A stretch of DNA of 64,000 nucleotides, taken from assembly GCA_038277395.1 (NCBI GenBank), contig CM076193.1, forward strand, positions 92,395,583 through 92,459,582, given 5' to 3'. A program made the position numbers and the translations under genes. Under the pieces are notes generated by a model. It was not told the DNA's origin. It did not search any database and worked only from the letters and a program-made list of their open reading frames with translations. Positions 21,383 to 35,883 of this stretch are shown piece by piece; the first letter of the stretch is position 1, and each line of letters starts with the position of its first letter. The DNA is from Dryocosmus kuriphilus (Eukaryota > Arthropoda > Insecta > Hymenoptera > Cynipidae).

Positions 21383-23187
21383 ATTTTTAGAAATGATTTG
21401 AAGATTTGGCATAAAAAATTATAAAAAGAGCTCTCTCTGTTCTTCTTAGGTTGCAGTTATGTCGTCTAAAAAAAACATTTTACCTAATTGTTGAAAAATC
21501 GTAAGTTCAATATTCAAAGTAAGACTTACCTTTTTCCAAACTCTTTCAAAATATTACATCAAATCTCCCAAAATGCTATAACGTCATTTGAGAGATCGTT
21601 ATTACTATACGTAAACAATAAATTTCTCAAGGTTAATAATGTGATTCTTGGGAAAAGGGTTCATGTCCATGCTAAATAGAAAATAATCAGAAAAGCAATT
21701 GTACAGCTCAGAATATGCAAAAAAAATAATTTAAAGTCATTTCTGTGTATTTGCGAGATCTCCCACAATGTGATTTTAGACATTAAAATAAGTGTATCAT
21801 ATTTAACCTATTCTTGAGGTCACACAAAATATGGCATCAGCTTCCTGTCAAAAAATATCAAAGAGACATTCGCTAAGGAGTTAGTTAATGAAAAAGCAAC
21901 GAGATAACTGGAGACGAGTGACGCATACCTATGGAATATATAAACATTTAATTTGTTGATAAAGTCAAAGACCTACGAATGTATGTCTTACGTTTTACGA
22001 AATTCTCCGAAAAATATTACAACATATCCCCTAAAATGCTATAACATAGATTTAAAGTGTTTTAAGTAATGCGTTTGTCAGTATTAATCGCAGAGTGAAC
22101 CTATTTTACAAATCTGAATTATTTATCCAACTATTACGAGAAGCATCAAATCCTAACTTACTCGTATTTACAAACGGTTTATTTCCCAGCTTTTATTATT
22201 TTTTCCGACAGATCAATATCGAAGTGTTTGACTTTTGAAAGTGCTTCTAAGTAACTGATTCAATATTTCTTATTTGATTTTACTATAAATAACTCTGTTG
22301 TCCAATCTGGAGGCATGAAATTTCTCAAAACTTATTTACATTTACTGAGGGGGAAGAGGAGTTTGTGGTTAAATAAAATACTCAAAATTTGCATTCAGTG
22401 ATTACAAGCCTTAGACGATCAGTTATAGAAAACTCTAAAACTAAAATGAGTCTCTTACACTTTTTCTTTTATAATAACCAAAATGAGTTCGGTTAAAAGA
22501 AATTAAGATGAATTACATATCATAAGCAAGTGCTTATAATGTTTAAAAAGCACATTGTATTTAACTTATTATGCTGGGTCTATTTTATTAGTTTTTTTTA
22601 TAAATAAACGAGATAAAATTTACAATCACATATATTACATGTATTAACTCTACTGTTTGAAATAATAAACTAGCTTTTAAGCTGTTAAAGAATCATCTAA
22701 TACAAATTTTATTTCATAACACCAGCCTCTATTATTACATTAAAATTGAAATTATTTCATTGCGTTATTTCTGTTTCAGGTATGAGTAACCGCAATCAAT
22801 CTACCAAATAAATCAGCTATATAAATTTTATAATCCATTGTGAGAAACTTTGAAATAGTCTATAACACAACAGAGTAATATTTTTAAAATCCATTCCATT
22901 TAACTGACTCCTTGCAATAATAACATGATTAGTGAAGTACCTATTGAAGATATTAAAATCAAGCATTGTCAATGAAAAAATATTTTTCTTATGTCAGCAT
23001 TAAACTCTAGTTAAAATAAATCAAGGTTAAGGGATAAAAAGGCAGACTAGATGAATAATGAATAGATTTGTACTATTGATTCCTATGCTAATTAGCAAAG
23101 TGGTTGATTTCTTGCATATAAGTATAAAGATTTCTTTTAGTGATATTAAAACTGAAATTGACTTCATTTAACTACTAAAATATTTTA
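21383..23187. other. Unassigned AT-rich sequence
   Basis: Nothing recognisable beyond scattered short open stretches. The phrases AAATGCTATAAC and TCTCCCA-AATG recur (about 21570, 21760 and 22030), hinting at old duplications. Confidence 0.4.
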
Positions 23188-23245
23188 GGAAGAGGAAGAG
23201 GAGGAGGAGGAGGAGGAGGAGGTTTCGGAGAGGGTTGAGGAGGAT
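23188..23245. repeat. (GGA)n-rich tract
   Basis: AGGAAGAGGAAGAGGAGG continuing as GGA repeats and ending in TTGAGGAGG. Non-coding as far as can be seen; twin at 45863-45920. Confidence 0.85.
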
Positions 23246-23598
23246 CATTTTGTAGTTGAAACAATGATTTACGGAGAAATGTTGATTTTAATTATTACAC
23301 ACCATAAATCATATGTTAGAAGCATCAAAGTGTGTGATGAGCCTCTCCTGCATTTAAAAAACTAATATTAATTCAGGTGAGCGGAATGAAGAAGAAATAC
23401 ACATACATTTTGAAAATTAGATTTATTTAATTTATTGCAATATAGTACATTTAAAGAACTACATATAACATTTTGTATGTGATTCTTAAGTTATAAGTAC
23501 AGGAAATGCTCAATCCAATAATTCAAATATTAATTCAACTATTAGAAATATTGCACCGGCAGTTGTTAAAGTTTTTACATCAATTAATAAGAATATTA

Positions 23599-24175
23599 TC
23601 ATTCAATAATGCCAGCCTCTCTTAATTCATTAACATTTGCAATTACTTCAAGCGACTTCTTTTTGCTTCCAGTTGATTGGGATTGTAAAAGTGAGCACAT
23701 TCGATCTACCAATTCATTCGGATCTTCCCAGCAATCTGAAAATTTTGTCTCTATTTCATATTCAGAGGAAAAGTCGCTTTCAGCGTCATCTTCATCACCA
23801 TCATCCTCATCTTCATTATTATCACCCTCATCAATATTTTTCTTATTACCATCATCATCAGCATCATTATTGATTGTCACGAATGTTGAATTATCATGTT
23901 GATCAAATTCTTCTTTCTCATCTTCATGTTCTGATTCGAATTTTCGCTTCTTCACTTGTGACTTCAATTCAGGTTTAACCTTCTGAGTAATGGCCACAAG
24001 TTTCGTTAATGGAATAGAATGTAGTTCGACCTCTTCTTGAATATCTCGATCCTCATTAGGTTCCAAATTTTTCTGCCTTCGATGAATTGCGTCATTAGCC
24101 TTTCCATTCTGTTTGCTGCTCTTTTCAATTGTTTTTATAGCTTCAGACACCTTTGCAATTTTGCGACAGCCTTTC

Positions 24176-24227
<52 letters not shown>

Positions 24228-24325
24228 ACACATGATTCTTTGCTGTGCAAGAATATTTTTGCATGTCTTTTTAAATTATCAAGCCTTGAATAAACTTTTG
24301 AGCAATTCGGACATATGGAAATCAT
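23599..24325 (-). pseudogene. Acidic zinc-finger protein, frameshifted copy
   Basis: The same gene as 46275-47003, but an extra T in a T-run near 24255 breaks the frame just after the zinc finger, so only the part from KYSCTAKNHV onward is open with a later Met. The poly-Asp run is one or two codons shorter than in the twin. Because the difference is a single homopolymer base, a sequencing error is as likely as a true mutation. Confidence 0.7.
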
Positions 24326-24385
24326 TTTGTCACTGCCGCAACATGAATGACTGTTCGTTCACCAGTGTTGAGTTTATATCCTGAG

Positions 24386-26119
24386 GCGTCCCCAGGTGGC
24401 GGATAGGGGAATGCTCGCTGGAAACAGAGGGTAGGGAAACTGGGAGTGCTCCGCACCATGTCCGGTTCTTTCCACCGGCGTGGGGTTGGGGCTGCTTTGA
24501 GCTTGCTCTGCCGAGGTGTAAGCTGCGATCGGACATCAGGAGCCAGCCCCTTCGGGCCTTGATCGGGGAGTGCGTGGTGGCTGCAGGGATCGGAACCTGC
24601 AGTGCTCCGGGCGAGTCCGGTCCGTCCGTGTATTCCGGGACCGGTTAAACGAAGGTTGGGCCCCAGAGTACTGGGGTAGGACTTCCGTCCGAGGGTATAC
24701 CCGTTCCCAACTATTTCGGCCCGCCCCTCCACGCACGATGCGCTGGTGGAAATTTCTAACATGGCTTACAAACAAGGAAAACGAAATGGGAGTGAAAAGG
24801 ATGCGGCTGAGGTGGAGCTGGACCTGGAGAGATGTTATGACGTCTTGGAGGAGGCAGAGAGTAAACGGTACCCGTCAGATGTTGCGTTTTCAAAGGCGGC
24901 TATCCTGGAATCTCAAAACGAAATGAGGGAGCATCATAGAAAGGTACGCGAGTCCTGAAAAAAGATGTTGAACATCTGTAAGGTAATGGACTACCGAGAC
25001 CCGATGCTGGAGGGTGAAGCAAAGACGGCGCAAGATATAATGAAAGATCTGGGGTACACCTTCAGAGACCTGAATAGGCGCATAGAGTTATATAAGGAGG
25101 ATATTAATAAACTCCTTAGGGAAAAGATAGCAAAGGAGCGGAAAGAGAAGTCACTTTTGAGTTCCACTCTCAAAGAAACCACGGTATCCGCCTTCACGCA
25201 GACGGAGTGGGTTACGACGTCAGAAAAATTGACGGAAAGCCGCAAACGGGGGAGAGAAACTACCCTCAGCCCACCTACTGGATCTGGAGCTGAGAAAACC
25301 GGCTTCAAAAAAGACGAAAACCCGGGAAGGGGTCACCTGGTCAAAAGTGGTAAGGAGGAAAAGCAAAAAGGAGAAGACTCTAGCGGAGAAGGAGGACAAG
25401 GAAGATGTTGCGACAACCAGGAGCAACATGCCTGTCAAGGGACAGGACGTCCCTAAGAACAAAAGGAGGAAAATACGCCGGGAGGCTGTAACTATCACGC
25501 CAGCCCCAGGGAAAAAGTATGCGGATGTCCTTAAGGACATTCAGAAGGTGGTCAAGCCTGAGGATCATGGCGTCACAGTCAAGGCCATCAGGCAGACCAG
25601 GACGGGGGATGTCCTCATTGAGGTGGGAGCCAAGGCGGAAGAGAGGCAACACTTTGGTGAGGCCATCTCGGAGGCCCTTGGAGAAGGCGCGAGTGTTAGA
25701 CACCTCGTCCCAAGGTCCCAAGTCGTAGTCTACGACCTAGTCGAGACTACGGAGGCTGCCGATGTGGAGGAAGCAGTGAAGGCGGCCCTAGGAGGCCATA
25801 TTTTTTCCACACTAGAGGTGAATCTCACCAAGAGGAGCAACAGAGGACGCGTCCTAGCCTTTATTGAGCTGGATGCGGCCGCTGCTGCCAAGCTGGAGAA
25901 GACGGCTCGACTTAAAGTCGGATGGATAAACTGCCGGGTGAAGGAGTATAGCGCGGAAACTCGGTGCTACAGGTGTCATGCCTTCGGGCACGTTGCCCGT
26001 GAGTGTGCAGCAGAAGACCGCAGCAAATGCTGCCGGCGATGTTTGCAGGAGGGCCACAAGGCGGCAGAGTGCCTGAACTTGGCAATTCCGCGCCCGCCCA
26101 CAGCAACCAGAAAAAACAC
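24386..26119 (+). mobile_element. Element A, ORF1-only R1-clade retroelement, 3'-truncated by the segment junction
   Basis: It starts at GCGTCCCCAGGTGGCGGATA directly after TATATCCTGAG of the host sequence, has a GC-rich 5' UTR of about 360 bp and the gag-like ORF, and stops at 26119 where the second segment begins. The ORF tail, 3' UTR and poly(A) are missing. The last 30 bases (26088-26119) no longer match the intact copy well. Confidence 0.85.
24746..26119 (+). pseudogene. ORF1 (gag-like) of element A, broken copy
   Basis: Reads from MEISNMAYKQGK to two zinc knuckles. It is broken by an in-frame TGA near 24956 and by one extra A near 25297 that splits the frame, relative to 47424-48875. 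The end is replaced by sequence across the duplication junction. See the intact copy for domains. Confidence 0.8.
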
Positions 26120-26345
26120 AAGAATTTCGGGGTCAAAATTTTAGAGATGGTTCACAAGATCGTGATATACGTCTGTGCACTCTTATTTTTTTTAGATAAT
26201 TAAAAAAAATTAATAGAAAATTTAAATATCTATTTTATATTTTCAAAACATAAACCTATTTCAAATTCATTAGCTTTATTACATATATATATATATATAA
26301 TATATAAATAAAAAATTCATTTAATTATATAAATATAAATTATTC

Positions 26346-26680
26346 TAAATTTCAAATAATTGAAAGGAATCTCTTTCAAATTAAAATATTAATTTATCAT
26401 GTCGATATCGAGGATAAGATCCTCGAAAAATAATAATTATATTTATTATTATTAAAATTTTAATATAAAATAAAAATTTTATATTAAATTTTCATAAATA
26501 GAATATAATAAATAAATATCTTATTAATATAATTATTCCATTTTCAGATATAAAAATTAAAGCAAATCCTCCTCTTATATATTCTGTATTAAATCCTGAA
26601 ACTAATTCAGATTCTCCTTCTGCTAAATTAAATGGTGTGCGATTTAATTTTGCTAAATTATAATAAAAGCAATGTTTCAT
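26346..26680 (-). pseudogene. ND1: NUMT ND1 fragment (copy 2, left arm)
   Basis: Same as 3672-4006, with the same NRTPFNLAEGESELVSGFN block; one base is lost or gained in several A/T runs. Confidence 0.82.
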
Positions 26681-28278
26681 TTAAATTTACCATCTCTTCG
26701 AAATTATTTTCATTAATTATTATTAATTATTTTAATTATAATCATTATTTTTTATACTTCTTTTCACCATTAACTATATACATAAATTTCAAAATCAACT
26801 TTCAAATTTTTCGTTTTAAAAATAAGAAATGAAGGTCTTTTTCCCCTTCGTTTTTGTGTCCTTATTTGAATTAGTTATTTTTCACTAATTGAGTGCTAGT
26901 GTAAATGTCACTATAATAATAGTGAATTTGACTAATTCAATTAGTGAAAGAAACTAATTCTACTATTTCAATAGTGATGATATTTTTCACTAATTTTAAA
27001 AGTGAAATTTTCACTATTTCAGATTTACAGAGTAAATCACGGCAATCGTTTACAATCGAAATTTTCGACTGTGGAAATCGACGATTGCGAGATCGGTGAT
27101 ATTTGAAATCATGAAAATTGAATTATGAATTATAAATAGTGTATTATAAATTATGTAAATACTTATTTATAGCCAGGAATATTTTTTTCGTTCTACATGT
27201 AGTAGCAATGAAAAATGATTCATTGAAGATTATAATTTCTTGGAAATATTATCCGAAAAGAAATTAGCCTACAAGTATTTTCAAAATTATGCGCGCTATG
27301 AAAAACAAAAGACTGCAGCCTCTCTTGCGCCTGCAGTCTTTTGTTTTTCATAGCGCGCATAATTTTGAAAATACTTGTAGGCTAATTTCTTTTTGGATAA
27401 TATTTCCAAGAAATTATAATCTTCAATGAATCATTTTTCATTGCTACTACATGTAGAACGAAAAGAATATTCCTGGCTATAAATAAGTATTTACATAATT
27501 TATAATACATAATTTATAATTCATAATTTATAATTCAATTTTTTCAATTTGCTCAATAGTAAAATTAGAATTAAATACGAGAGCAGCGAATATTGCCTCA
27601 ATCGTATTTAATCGCACTTTTACGAATAGAAAAATAACGATTATAAAGACAATTACTGCGGTCAATTTAATTGTTGCAGGACTATAATTATAATAATAAA
27701 AGATAATTACAGTATTCAAAGGGAAATTTTTATAGGGTAAATTTCGAAATAATGAAACGAAAAAAATATTCCTGGCTATAAATAAGTATTTACATAATTT
27801 ATAATACACTATTTATAATTCATAATTTATAATTCAATTTTCATGATTTCAAATATCACCAATCTCGCAATCGTCGATTTCCACAGTCGAAAATTTCGAT
27901 TGTAAACGATTGCCGTGATTTACTCTGTAAATCTGAAATAGTGAAAATTTCACTTTTAAAATTAGTGAAAAATATCATCACTATTGAAATAGTAGAATTA
28001 GTTTCTTTCCCTAATTGAATTAGTCAAATTCACTATTATTATAGTGACATTTACACTAGCACTCAATTAGTGAAAAATAACTAATTCAAATAAGGACACA
28101 AAAACGAAGGGGAAAAAGACCTTCATTTCTTATTTTTAATCGGAAAACTTTGAAAGTTGATTTTGAAATTTATTTATATATAGTTAATGGTGAAAAGAAT
28201 TATAAAAAATAATGATTATAATTAAAATAATTAATAATAATTAATGAAAATAATTTCGAAGAGATGGTAAATTTAAAT

Positions 28279-28618
28279 GAAACATTGCTTTTATTATAAT
28301 TTAGCAACATTAAATCGCACACCATTTAATTTAGCAGAAGGAGAATCTGAATTAGTTTCAGGATTTAATACAGAATATATAAGAGGAGGATTTGCTTTAA
28401 TTTTTATATCTGAAAAATGAAATAATTATATTAATAAGATATTTATTTATTATATTCTATTTATGAAATTTAATATAAAATTTTTATTTTATATTAAAAT
28501 TTTAATAATAATAAATATAATTATTATTTTTCGAGGATCTTATCCTCGATATCGACATGATAAATTAATAATTTTAATTTGAAAGAGATTCCTTTCAATT
28601 ATTTGAAATTTAGAATAA
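28279..28618 (+). pseudogene. ND1: NUMT ND1 fragment (copy 2, right arm)
   Basis: Same as 5604-5940, but an extra A near 28417 breaks the first block earlier, after the FALIFIS stretch. A degraded second copy follows at about 29098-29370. Confidence 0.82.
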
Positions 28619-28656
28619 TTTATATTTATATAATTAAATGAATTTTTAATATTATT

Positions 28657-28718
<62 letters not shown>

Positions 28719-30982
28719 ATAAAGCTAATGAATTTGAAATAGGTTTATGTTTTGAAAATATAAAATAGATATTTAAATTTTCTATTAATTTTTTTTAATT
28801 ATCTAAAAAAAATAAGAGTGCACAGACATATATCACGATCTTGTGAACCATCTCTCAAATTTTAACCCCGAAATTCTTAGTATTTTAGACGTTAACTTTG
28901 AGAAAGTAAAAATCGAATAAAAAAATTTTTTCGCCGAAGTGTAACATGTCCTTAAAGATGAAACAAATTATAAAAAATAATTTTTAAAAACTGAGAAAAA
29001 AAAACTTTTGCCCGAGGCTAGAATCAAACCCGCGACGCTTGGATGGGAAACATTTCTCTTCGTGCTCTGAAAGTCTAAAAAGACTGCTTTTAATATAATT
29101 TAACAGAATTAAATTGCACACCATTTGATTTAGCAGAAGGAGAATCTGAATTAATTTCAGGATTTACTACAGAATTATAATATAAAATAATGTAAAATTT
29201 TAATATAAAATTTTTATTTTATATTACAATTTTAATAATAAGAAATATAATTATTATTTTTCGACGATCTTATCCTCCATATCGATATGATAAATTAATA
29301 ATTTTAATTTGAAAGAGATTCCTTCCAATTATTTTAAATTAAGAATAATTTATATTTATATAATTAAATGAATTTTTAATATTATTTATTAATATGTATA
29401 TAAAGTCAAATTTAACATTTATTATATGAACGTATGACCAAAATAGCTAATCATTTATATTAATGAAATTATATACATATAATATAATTGACTGTTTAAC
29501 AAAAAAAAAGAGATTACTTTTCAGCTAAAAATAGTTGAATATGCAACCAAGAAAGATTGGGAAAACCACGCAAATGGTTAAAAATTTAAAGAACTCTCTT
29601 CCAATTCAAAAAAGAAATTGAAAACGATACTTCTTCTCCTCAAGCTCAATGAAAATGTTAAAAATACAAAATTTTCCACCCATTAAACACAACAAAAAGT
29701 GTAAAAAATAAAAAAAACTCTTTTTGAATTCAGAAAAAAATTAAAAATCAAAATTAAAAATCGATAAAAAAATTTTTTCGCCGAAAAACATGCCCTTAAA
29801 GATGAAAAAAATTATAAGCAATAATTTTAATAAACTGAGAAAAAAAAACATTTTGCCCGAGGCGAGAATCAAACCCGCGACGCTGGGATGGGAAACATTT
29901 CTCTTCGCGCTCTGAAAGTCTAAAACTCTAAAAAGACTCGGAAACGCGACAATGGAAATACCAAAGCGTGCCGGCCGACGGGGAAGTCGGACGCACCGCT
30001 CCAATAGATGAGAGCGACGAGGAACGAAGGAATTCGGTACGTGCCACCGTTCCTTCCCGCTCATCTCACACGGACACGGCGTGCATTAGTGTGGGGAGGT
30101 ACCCCGGTTTCCAATCTGAGCACACTGCCTCCACGTGGTAGGCTCTGTGTCGCTTTCTTTGGTGCTAGAAAGTGAGTAAAAAGCTGTACAAAAACTGCTT
30201 CATTTTACCCGAAAACACGCATTTTTACCCGCTCCCTCTTCTCCTGGCGTTTGAACTATGACCATTTTTCGGTCTGGATTTTGAGTTTTTGGGTTCTATA
30301 TGATGACCTTTCGTCGCCGATTAACCCTTAGAACGCATTACTAACGCAGCCGGGCCCATTTTAGAAAAAGCCTAACTTTTATTGTTTTTACCTAAAATTT
30401 CAAAAATTGAACCTCAAAAAAACGAACAGAAGATATTGAGTGACTTGAAACAGATTCTTCAAGTGTGTTTCTGGTATAGGTGGGCCATTTTTCCCATGTA
30501 GCCGTTTCCAATCAGAGAAAAAAGTGTTAAAATGACCCACCCTAATATATATATATATTCAGGGTGGCCACGAGTGGGCTGCAGGATAGGAATTATAATG
30601 GGTAGAAGTTTAGCAAAGAAAATGCAAATCAAAAAGCACCGAAGCGTGCATTTTGCTATTATTAAGGGGTACTTTTTGTAATTCGCGCCACTTTTTTAGA
30701 ATGCGCATGTGCAGTAAACAGATATCGATAAAACAGATCGATTATTTGACAGATTAATTGTGAAATATGGTAGAGGTTAGAAAATAAATATATTATTTAT
30801 GTTTATACTAAAATCGTAAGTGGCAGTTAGTGAAATTATAAATTTAGTATAAAAAGTGCTACACTGCGTACAGGGGATGTTTTTCACGTCAGATAAGTAA
30901 ATTGTTGTATTATTACAACATGTAATTTGTATGTATTTCTAAGATTGCTGATGCTTTGTTTAGTGTTTTTTCTAAATTTCAG

Positions 30983-31739
30983 GTTACTTTTTCCTCTTCC
31001 AATGTCAACGTTTTTCCTCCATGGCGAAAGAAATAGACAAAATTTACGAATCTGGACAAGAGAAAATCCTAGGCAATTTTTAGAAAACCACAGTCAGTGG
31101 GATAAAAAAGTTAACGTTTGGCTAGGAATCCTTGGCAATAGTACAATTGGGCCATTTTTTATTGAAGGCAATTTAAATAGCGAAAAGTATCAGTTGCTAC
31201 TTGAAAGTCAAATTTTGCCAGAGATTCGCCGGCAGACAGAAAACGATCCTGTAAGTACACCTAAAGGAAATAAGAAAAAATTATTTTATAAATAATGATT
31301 TAATTTATCAGAAATAAATCGCATTACCTATTGCTTCTCTTTAACAGAAAAAATATACTCTTACATATTTTTCATACTAGAGACCCAAATATTTTCAATA
31401 TGATGGACATCCGGTTCACCGAACAGCTGGACCTTTAAATATTCTTCGACGAGAATTCAACGGCACACTCATTGGGCTTGGTGGCGAAATTAGCTGGCCT
31501 CCACGATCTCCAGATCTAACACCTCTGGATTTTAGTATATGGGGAATTCTTAAAAAAACTCCATTTATCAATATCACAATGTCAATTCCGTCGATGAATT
31601 GAAACAAAGAATCCAGGAGAGCTGCCGTGAAATCTTTACGCCGGGAGCTTTAAAAAATATCAGGCGTGAGTTTGAAGAACGACTGCAGCACTGCATTGAT
31701 CACGATGGTCAGCAGTTTGAACAGGACCTGCGAAAATAA
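30983..31739 (+). pseudogene. Mariner-like transposase fragment (copy 2, left arm), frameshifted
   Basis: Exon 30983-31250 is intact with GTAAGT donor. Exon 31381-31739 has two extra A in an A-run near 31550, which breaks the frame after FSIWGILK. Otherwise identical in motifs to 8316-9072. Confidence 0.75.
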
Positions 31740-34621
31740 CAATTTTATTAGACTGTTGGAACTTGCGTTTCTAAATTTATTAAATTATTAAATTTCATTT
31801 TGTAGCTACTTGGAAATTACAATTCACTTACGCTCATTTAGTTGTAAATATTGTAATTTTCCTTTCTTTATTTTTCAAAAGACATTCTAAATCGACCATC
31901 ATCCAGGCTGCGCCCTTTGAAATTATTATTATTTTTAGTTTAAATACTCGTAGAAAAAAATCATACGTGATATTCGAAATTTTGTACCAATCACTTTGAA
32001 AATGATCCTAAGACCTTTAAAATGAGAGTCGCAGAATTACTCTATGGCGTGTAGTTCGTGAGATTAATACTTTTTAGATCTTCCGTTTTTTTTTTTTTTT
32101 TTTTTGAAGTGAGCTTAATCTTTTGACCGGAAGTGTAGATCTTTAACCTGAACCGGAATATTAATAGAATATTAAACAAAACTCCAAGAAACTTATAACA
32201 CAGAATGAAAAAAATAATTTTAAAATCCCGTGTTCAGTATGAAAAAACATAAAATACATATTACTTAATTTTTTTACCTTTTTAGCTCTTCGGGGACTAT
32301 CAGGGCTTCGTACTATAATTTTTGAACAAAAAATACTCTAGTTTTATGTTTTTACGGGGATCCTAGAAACCTAAAACAATAAGAAGTGTATAGAAATAAA
32401 AAACGCCTGTAGAATGTTATTCGAAAAAGGCCTAGAAATAATTAAATATTCAATATTAGTGTCTTTAACAAAGAATACTTATATTTAAATAAAAAAAAAA
32501 ATTTATAAAAATAAAAACATAAATTTTTGTTGTTTTTAGTGGACTCTAAAACATTTTTTTTTTAGATTTATAGTGAATATCACAAAATCATTATTACTTA
32601 ATTACGGATTGTTCTCTATACTTGATTCCTATGCATTTTTCAAGTAACTGAATTTAAATCTGAGCTCAAAAACTAAAAATAATTAAAATTTCGGAGGGCG
32701 CAGCCTGGGTGATGGTTGTTTTTACGGGGATCCTAGAAACCTAAAACAATAACAAGTGTATAAAAATAAAAAACGCCTGTAGAATGTTATTCGAAAAAGG
32801 CCTAGAAATAATTAAATATTCAATATTAGTGTCTTTAACAAAGAATACTTATATTTAAATAAAAACAAAAATTATAAAAATAAAAACATAAATTTTTTTT
32901 TTTTGTTTTTAGTGGACTCTAAAACATTTTTTTTTAGATTTATAGTGAATATCACAAAATCATTATTACTTAATTACGGATTGTTCTCTATACTTGATTC
33001 CTATGCATTTTTCAAGTAACTGAATTTAAATCTGAGCTCAAAAACTAAAAGTAATTAAAATTTCGGAGGGCGCAGCCTGGGTGATGGTTGTTTTTACGGG
33101 GATCCTAGAAACCTAAAACAATAACAAGTGTATAAAAATAAAAATACCTTAAGAATGTTATTCGAAAAAAACGTTTGTACCTATTTTGCCTTGCATTTGC
33201 AATGTTGGACTGGATTTTTAAATTAAAATATTGTTGACATCGGAAAAGGAAAAAGTAACCTGAAATTTAAAAACAACACTAAAGGTAAATATTTTATTTA
33301 TGTTTATACTAAAATCGTAAGTGGCAGTTAGTGAATTTATAAGTTTAGTATAAAAAGTGCTACACTGCGTACAAGGGATGTTTTTCACGTCAGATAAGTC
33401 AATTGTTGTATTATTACAACATGTAATTTTTATGTATTTCTAAGATTGCTGATGCTTTGTTTAGTGTTGTTTTTAAATTTCAGGTTACTTTTTCCTCTTC
33501 CGATGTCAACAATATTTTAATTTAAAAATCCAGTTCAACATTGCAAATGCAAGGCAAAATAGGTACAAACGTTTTTCGAATAACATTCTTAAGGTATTTT
33601 TATTTTTATACACTTGTTATTGTTTTAGGTTTCTAGGATCCCCGTAAAAACAACCATCACCCAGGCTGCGCCCTCCGAAATTTTAATTATTTTTAGTTTT
33701 TGAGCTCAGATTTAAATTCAGTTACTTGAAAAATGCATAGGAATCAAGTATAGAGAACAATCCGTAATTAAGTAATAATGATTTTGTGATATTCACTATA
33801 AATCTAAAAAAAAATGTTTTAGAGTCCACTAAAAACAACAAAAACTTATGTTTTTATTTTTATAATTTTCGTTTTTATTTAAATATAAGTATTCTTTGTT
33901 AAAGACACTAATATTGAATATTTAATTATTTCTAGGCCTTTTTCGAATAACATTCTACAGGCGTTTTTTATTTCTATACACTTCTTATTGTTTTAGGTTT
34001 CTAGGATCCCCGTAAAAACATAAAACTAGAGTATTTTTTGTTCAAAAATTATAGTACGAAGCCCTGATAGTCCCCGAAGAGCTAAAAAGGTAAAAAAATT
34101 AAGTAATATGTATTTTATGTTTTCATACTGAACACGGGATTTTAAAATTATTTCTTTCATTCTGTGTTATAAGTTTCTTGGAGTTTTGTGTAATATTCTA
34201 TTAATATTCCGGTTCAGGTTAAAGATTTACACTTCCGGTCAAAAGATTAAGCTCACTTCGAAAAAAAAAAAACGGAAGATCTAAAAAGTATTAATCTCAC
34301 GAACTACACGCCATAGAGTAATTCTGCGACTCTCATTTTAAAGGTCTTAGGATCATTTTCAAAGTGATTGGTACAAAATTTCGAATATCACGTATGATTT
34401 TTTTTTTCTACGAGTATTTAAACTAAAAATAATAATAATTTCAAAGGGCGCAGCCTGGATGATGGTCGATTTAGAATATCTTTTGAAAAATAAAGAAAGG
34501 AAAATTACAATATTTACAACTAAATGAGCGTAAGTGAATTGTAATTTCCAAGTAGCTACAAAATGAAATTTAATAATTTAATAAATTTAGAAACGCAAGT
34601 TCCAACAGTCTAATAAAATTG

Positions 34622-35374
34622 TTATTTTCGCAGTTCCTGTTCAAACTGCTGACCATCGTGATCAATGCAGTGCTGCAGTCGTTCTTCAAACTCACGTCTG
34701 ATATTTTTTAAAGCTCCCGGCGTAAAGATTTCACGGCAGCTCTCCTGGATTCTTTGTTTCAATTCATCGACGGAATTGACATTGTGATATTGATAAATGG
34801 AGTTTTTAAGAATTCCCCATATACTAAAATCCAGAGGTGTTAGATCTGGAGATCGTGGAGGCCAGCTAATTTCGCCACCAAGCCCAATGAGTGTGCCGTT
34901 GAATTCTCGTCGAAGAATATTTAAAGGTCCAGCTGTTCGGTGAACCGGATGTCCATCATATTGAAAATATTTGGGTCTCTAGTATGAAAAATATGTAAGA
35001 GTATATTTTTTCTGTTAAAGAGAAGCAATAGGTAATGCGATTTATTTCTGATAAATTAAATCATTATTTAAAATAATTTTTTCTTATTTCCTTTAGGTGT
35101 ACTTACAGGATCGTTTTCTGTCTGCCGGCGAATCTCTGGCAAAATTTGACTTTCAAGTAGCAACTGATACTTTTCGCTATTTAAATTGCCTTCAATAAAA
35201 AATGGCCCAATTGTACTATTGCCAAGGATTCCTAGCCAAACGTTAACTTTTTTATCCCACTGACTGTGGTTTTCTAAAAATTGCTTAGGATTTTCTCTTG
35301 TCCAGATTCGTAAATTTTGTCTATTTCTTTCGCCATGGAGGAAAAACGTTGACATTGGAAGAGGAAAAAGTAAC
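34622..35374 (-). CDS. Mariner-like transposase fragment (copy 2, right arm)
   Basis: Exons 35374-35107 and 34978-34622, of the same lengths as in copy 1, with the same splice sites and YDGHPVH/SPDLTPLD motifs and an open joined frame. It lacks the N-terminal DNA-binding domain and the first catalytic Asp, so it is inactive alone. Confidence 0.77.
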
Positions 35375-35795
35375 CTGAAATTTAGAAAAAACACTAAACA
35401 AAGCATCAGCAATCTTAGAAATACATACAAATTACATGTTGTAATAATACAACAATTTACTTATCTGACGTGAAAAACATCCCCTGTACGCAGTGTAGCA
35501 CTTTTTATACTAAATTTATAATTTCACTAACTGCCACTTACGATTTTAGTATAAACATAAATAAAAATATTTATTTTCTAACCTCTACCATATTTCACAA
35601 TTAATCTGTCAAATAATCGATCTGTTTTATCGATATCTGTTTACTGCACATGCGCATTCTAAAAAAGTGGCGCGAATTACAAAAAGTACCCCTTAATAAT
35701 ATCAAAATGCACGCTTCGGTGCTTTTTGATTTGCATTTTCTTTGCTAAACTTCTACCCATTATAATTCCTATCCTGCAGCCCACTCGTGGCCACC

Positions 35796-35878
<83 letters not shown>

Positions 35879-35883
<5 letters not shown>

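Larger units (their letters stand above)
3443..26119. repeat. Tandem segment, copy 1 (~22.68 kb)
   Basis: Every feature from here recurs about 22,677 bp downstream in the same order and orientation. Differences seen are almost all one- or two-base indels in homopolymers and changes in microsatellite length. The left edge lies inside the left arm of P1, whose symmetry is intact here, so this is the original left boundary. Confidence 0.93.
26120..30128. repeat. P1 in copy 2, left arm truncated
   Basis: The palindrome centre is at 27319-27330. The left arm is present only from the junction inward (about 1.2 kb), while the right arm is complete to 30128. The missing outer left arm is the clearest sign that 26120 is a breakpoint. 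Confidence 0.88.
30560..35798. mobile_element. P2 palindromic mariner composite (copy 2)
   Basis: Same structure as 7891-13120, with the same CAGGGTGGCC ends and the same 368-bp repeats (units near 32350, 32718 and 33088). Homopolymer lengths differ in many places. Confidence 0.82.

Noticed and set aside
24322..24762. Minus-strand open stretches over the 5' UTR of element A (also at 47000 and 55010)
   Set aside because: GC-rich 5' UTR leaves several frames open by chance; they differ between copies by indels and show no motif.
24991..25721. Minus-strand open stretches opposite ORF1 of A (also 47669-48839 and 55717-56887)
   Set aside because: Shadows of the ORF1 frame, rich in Ser/Leu as expected for antisense of a Glu/Lys-rich gene.
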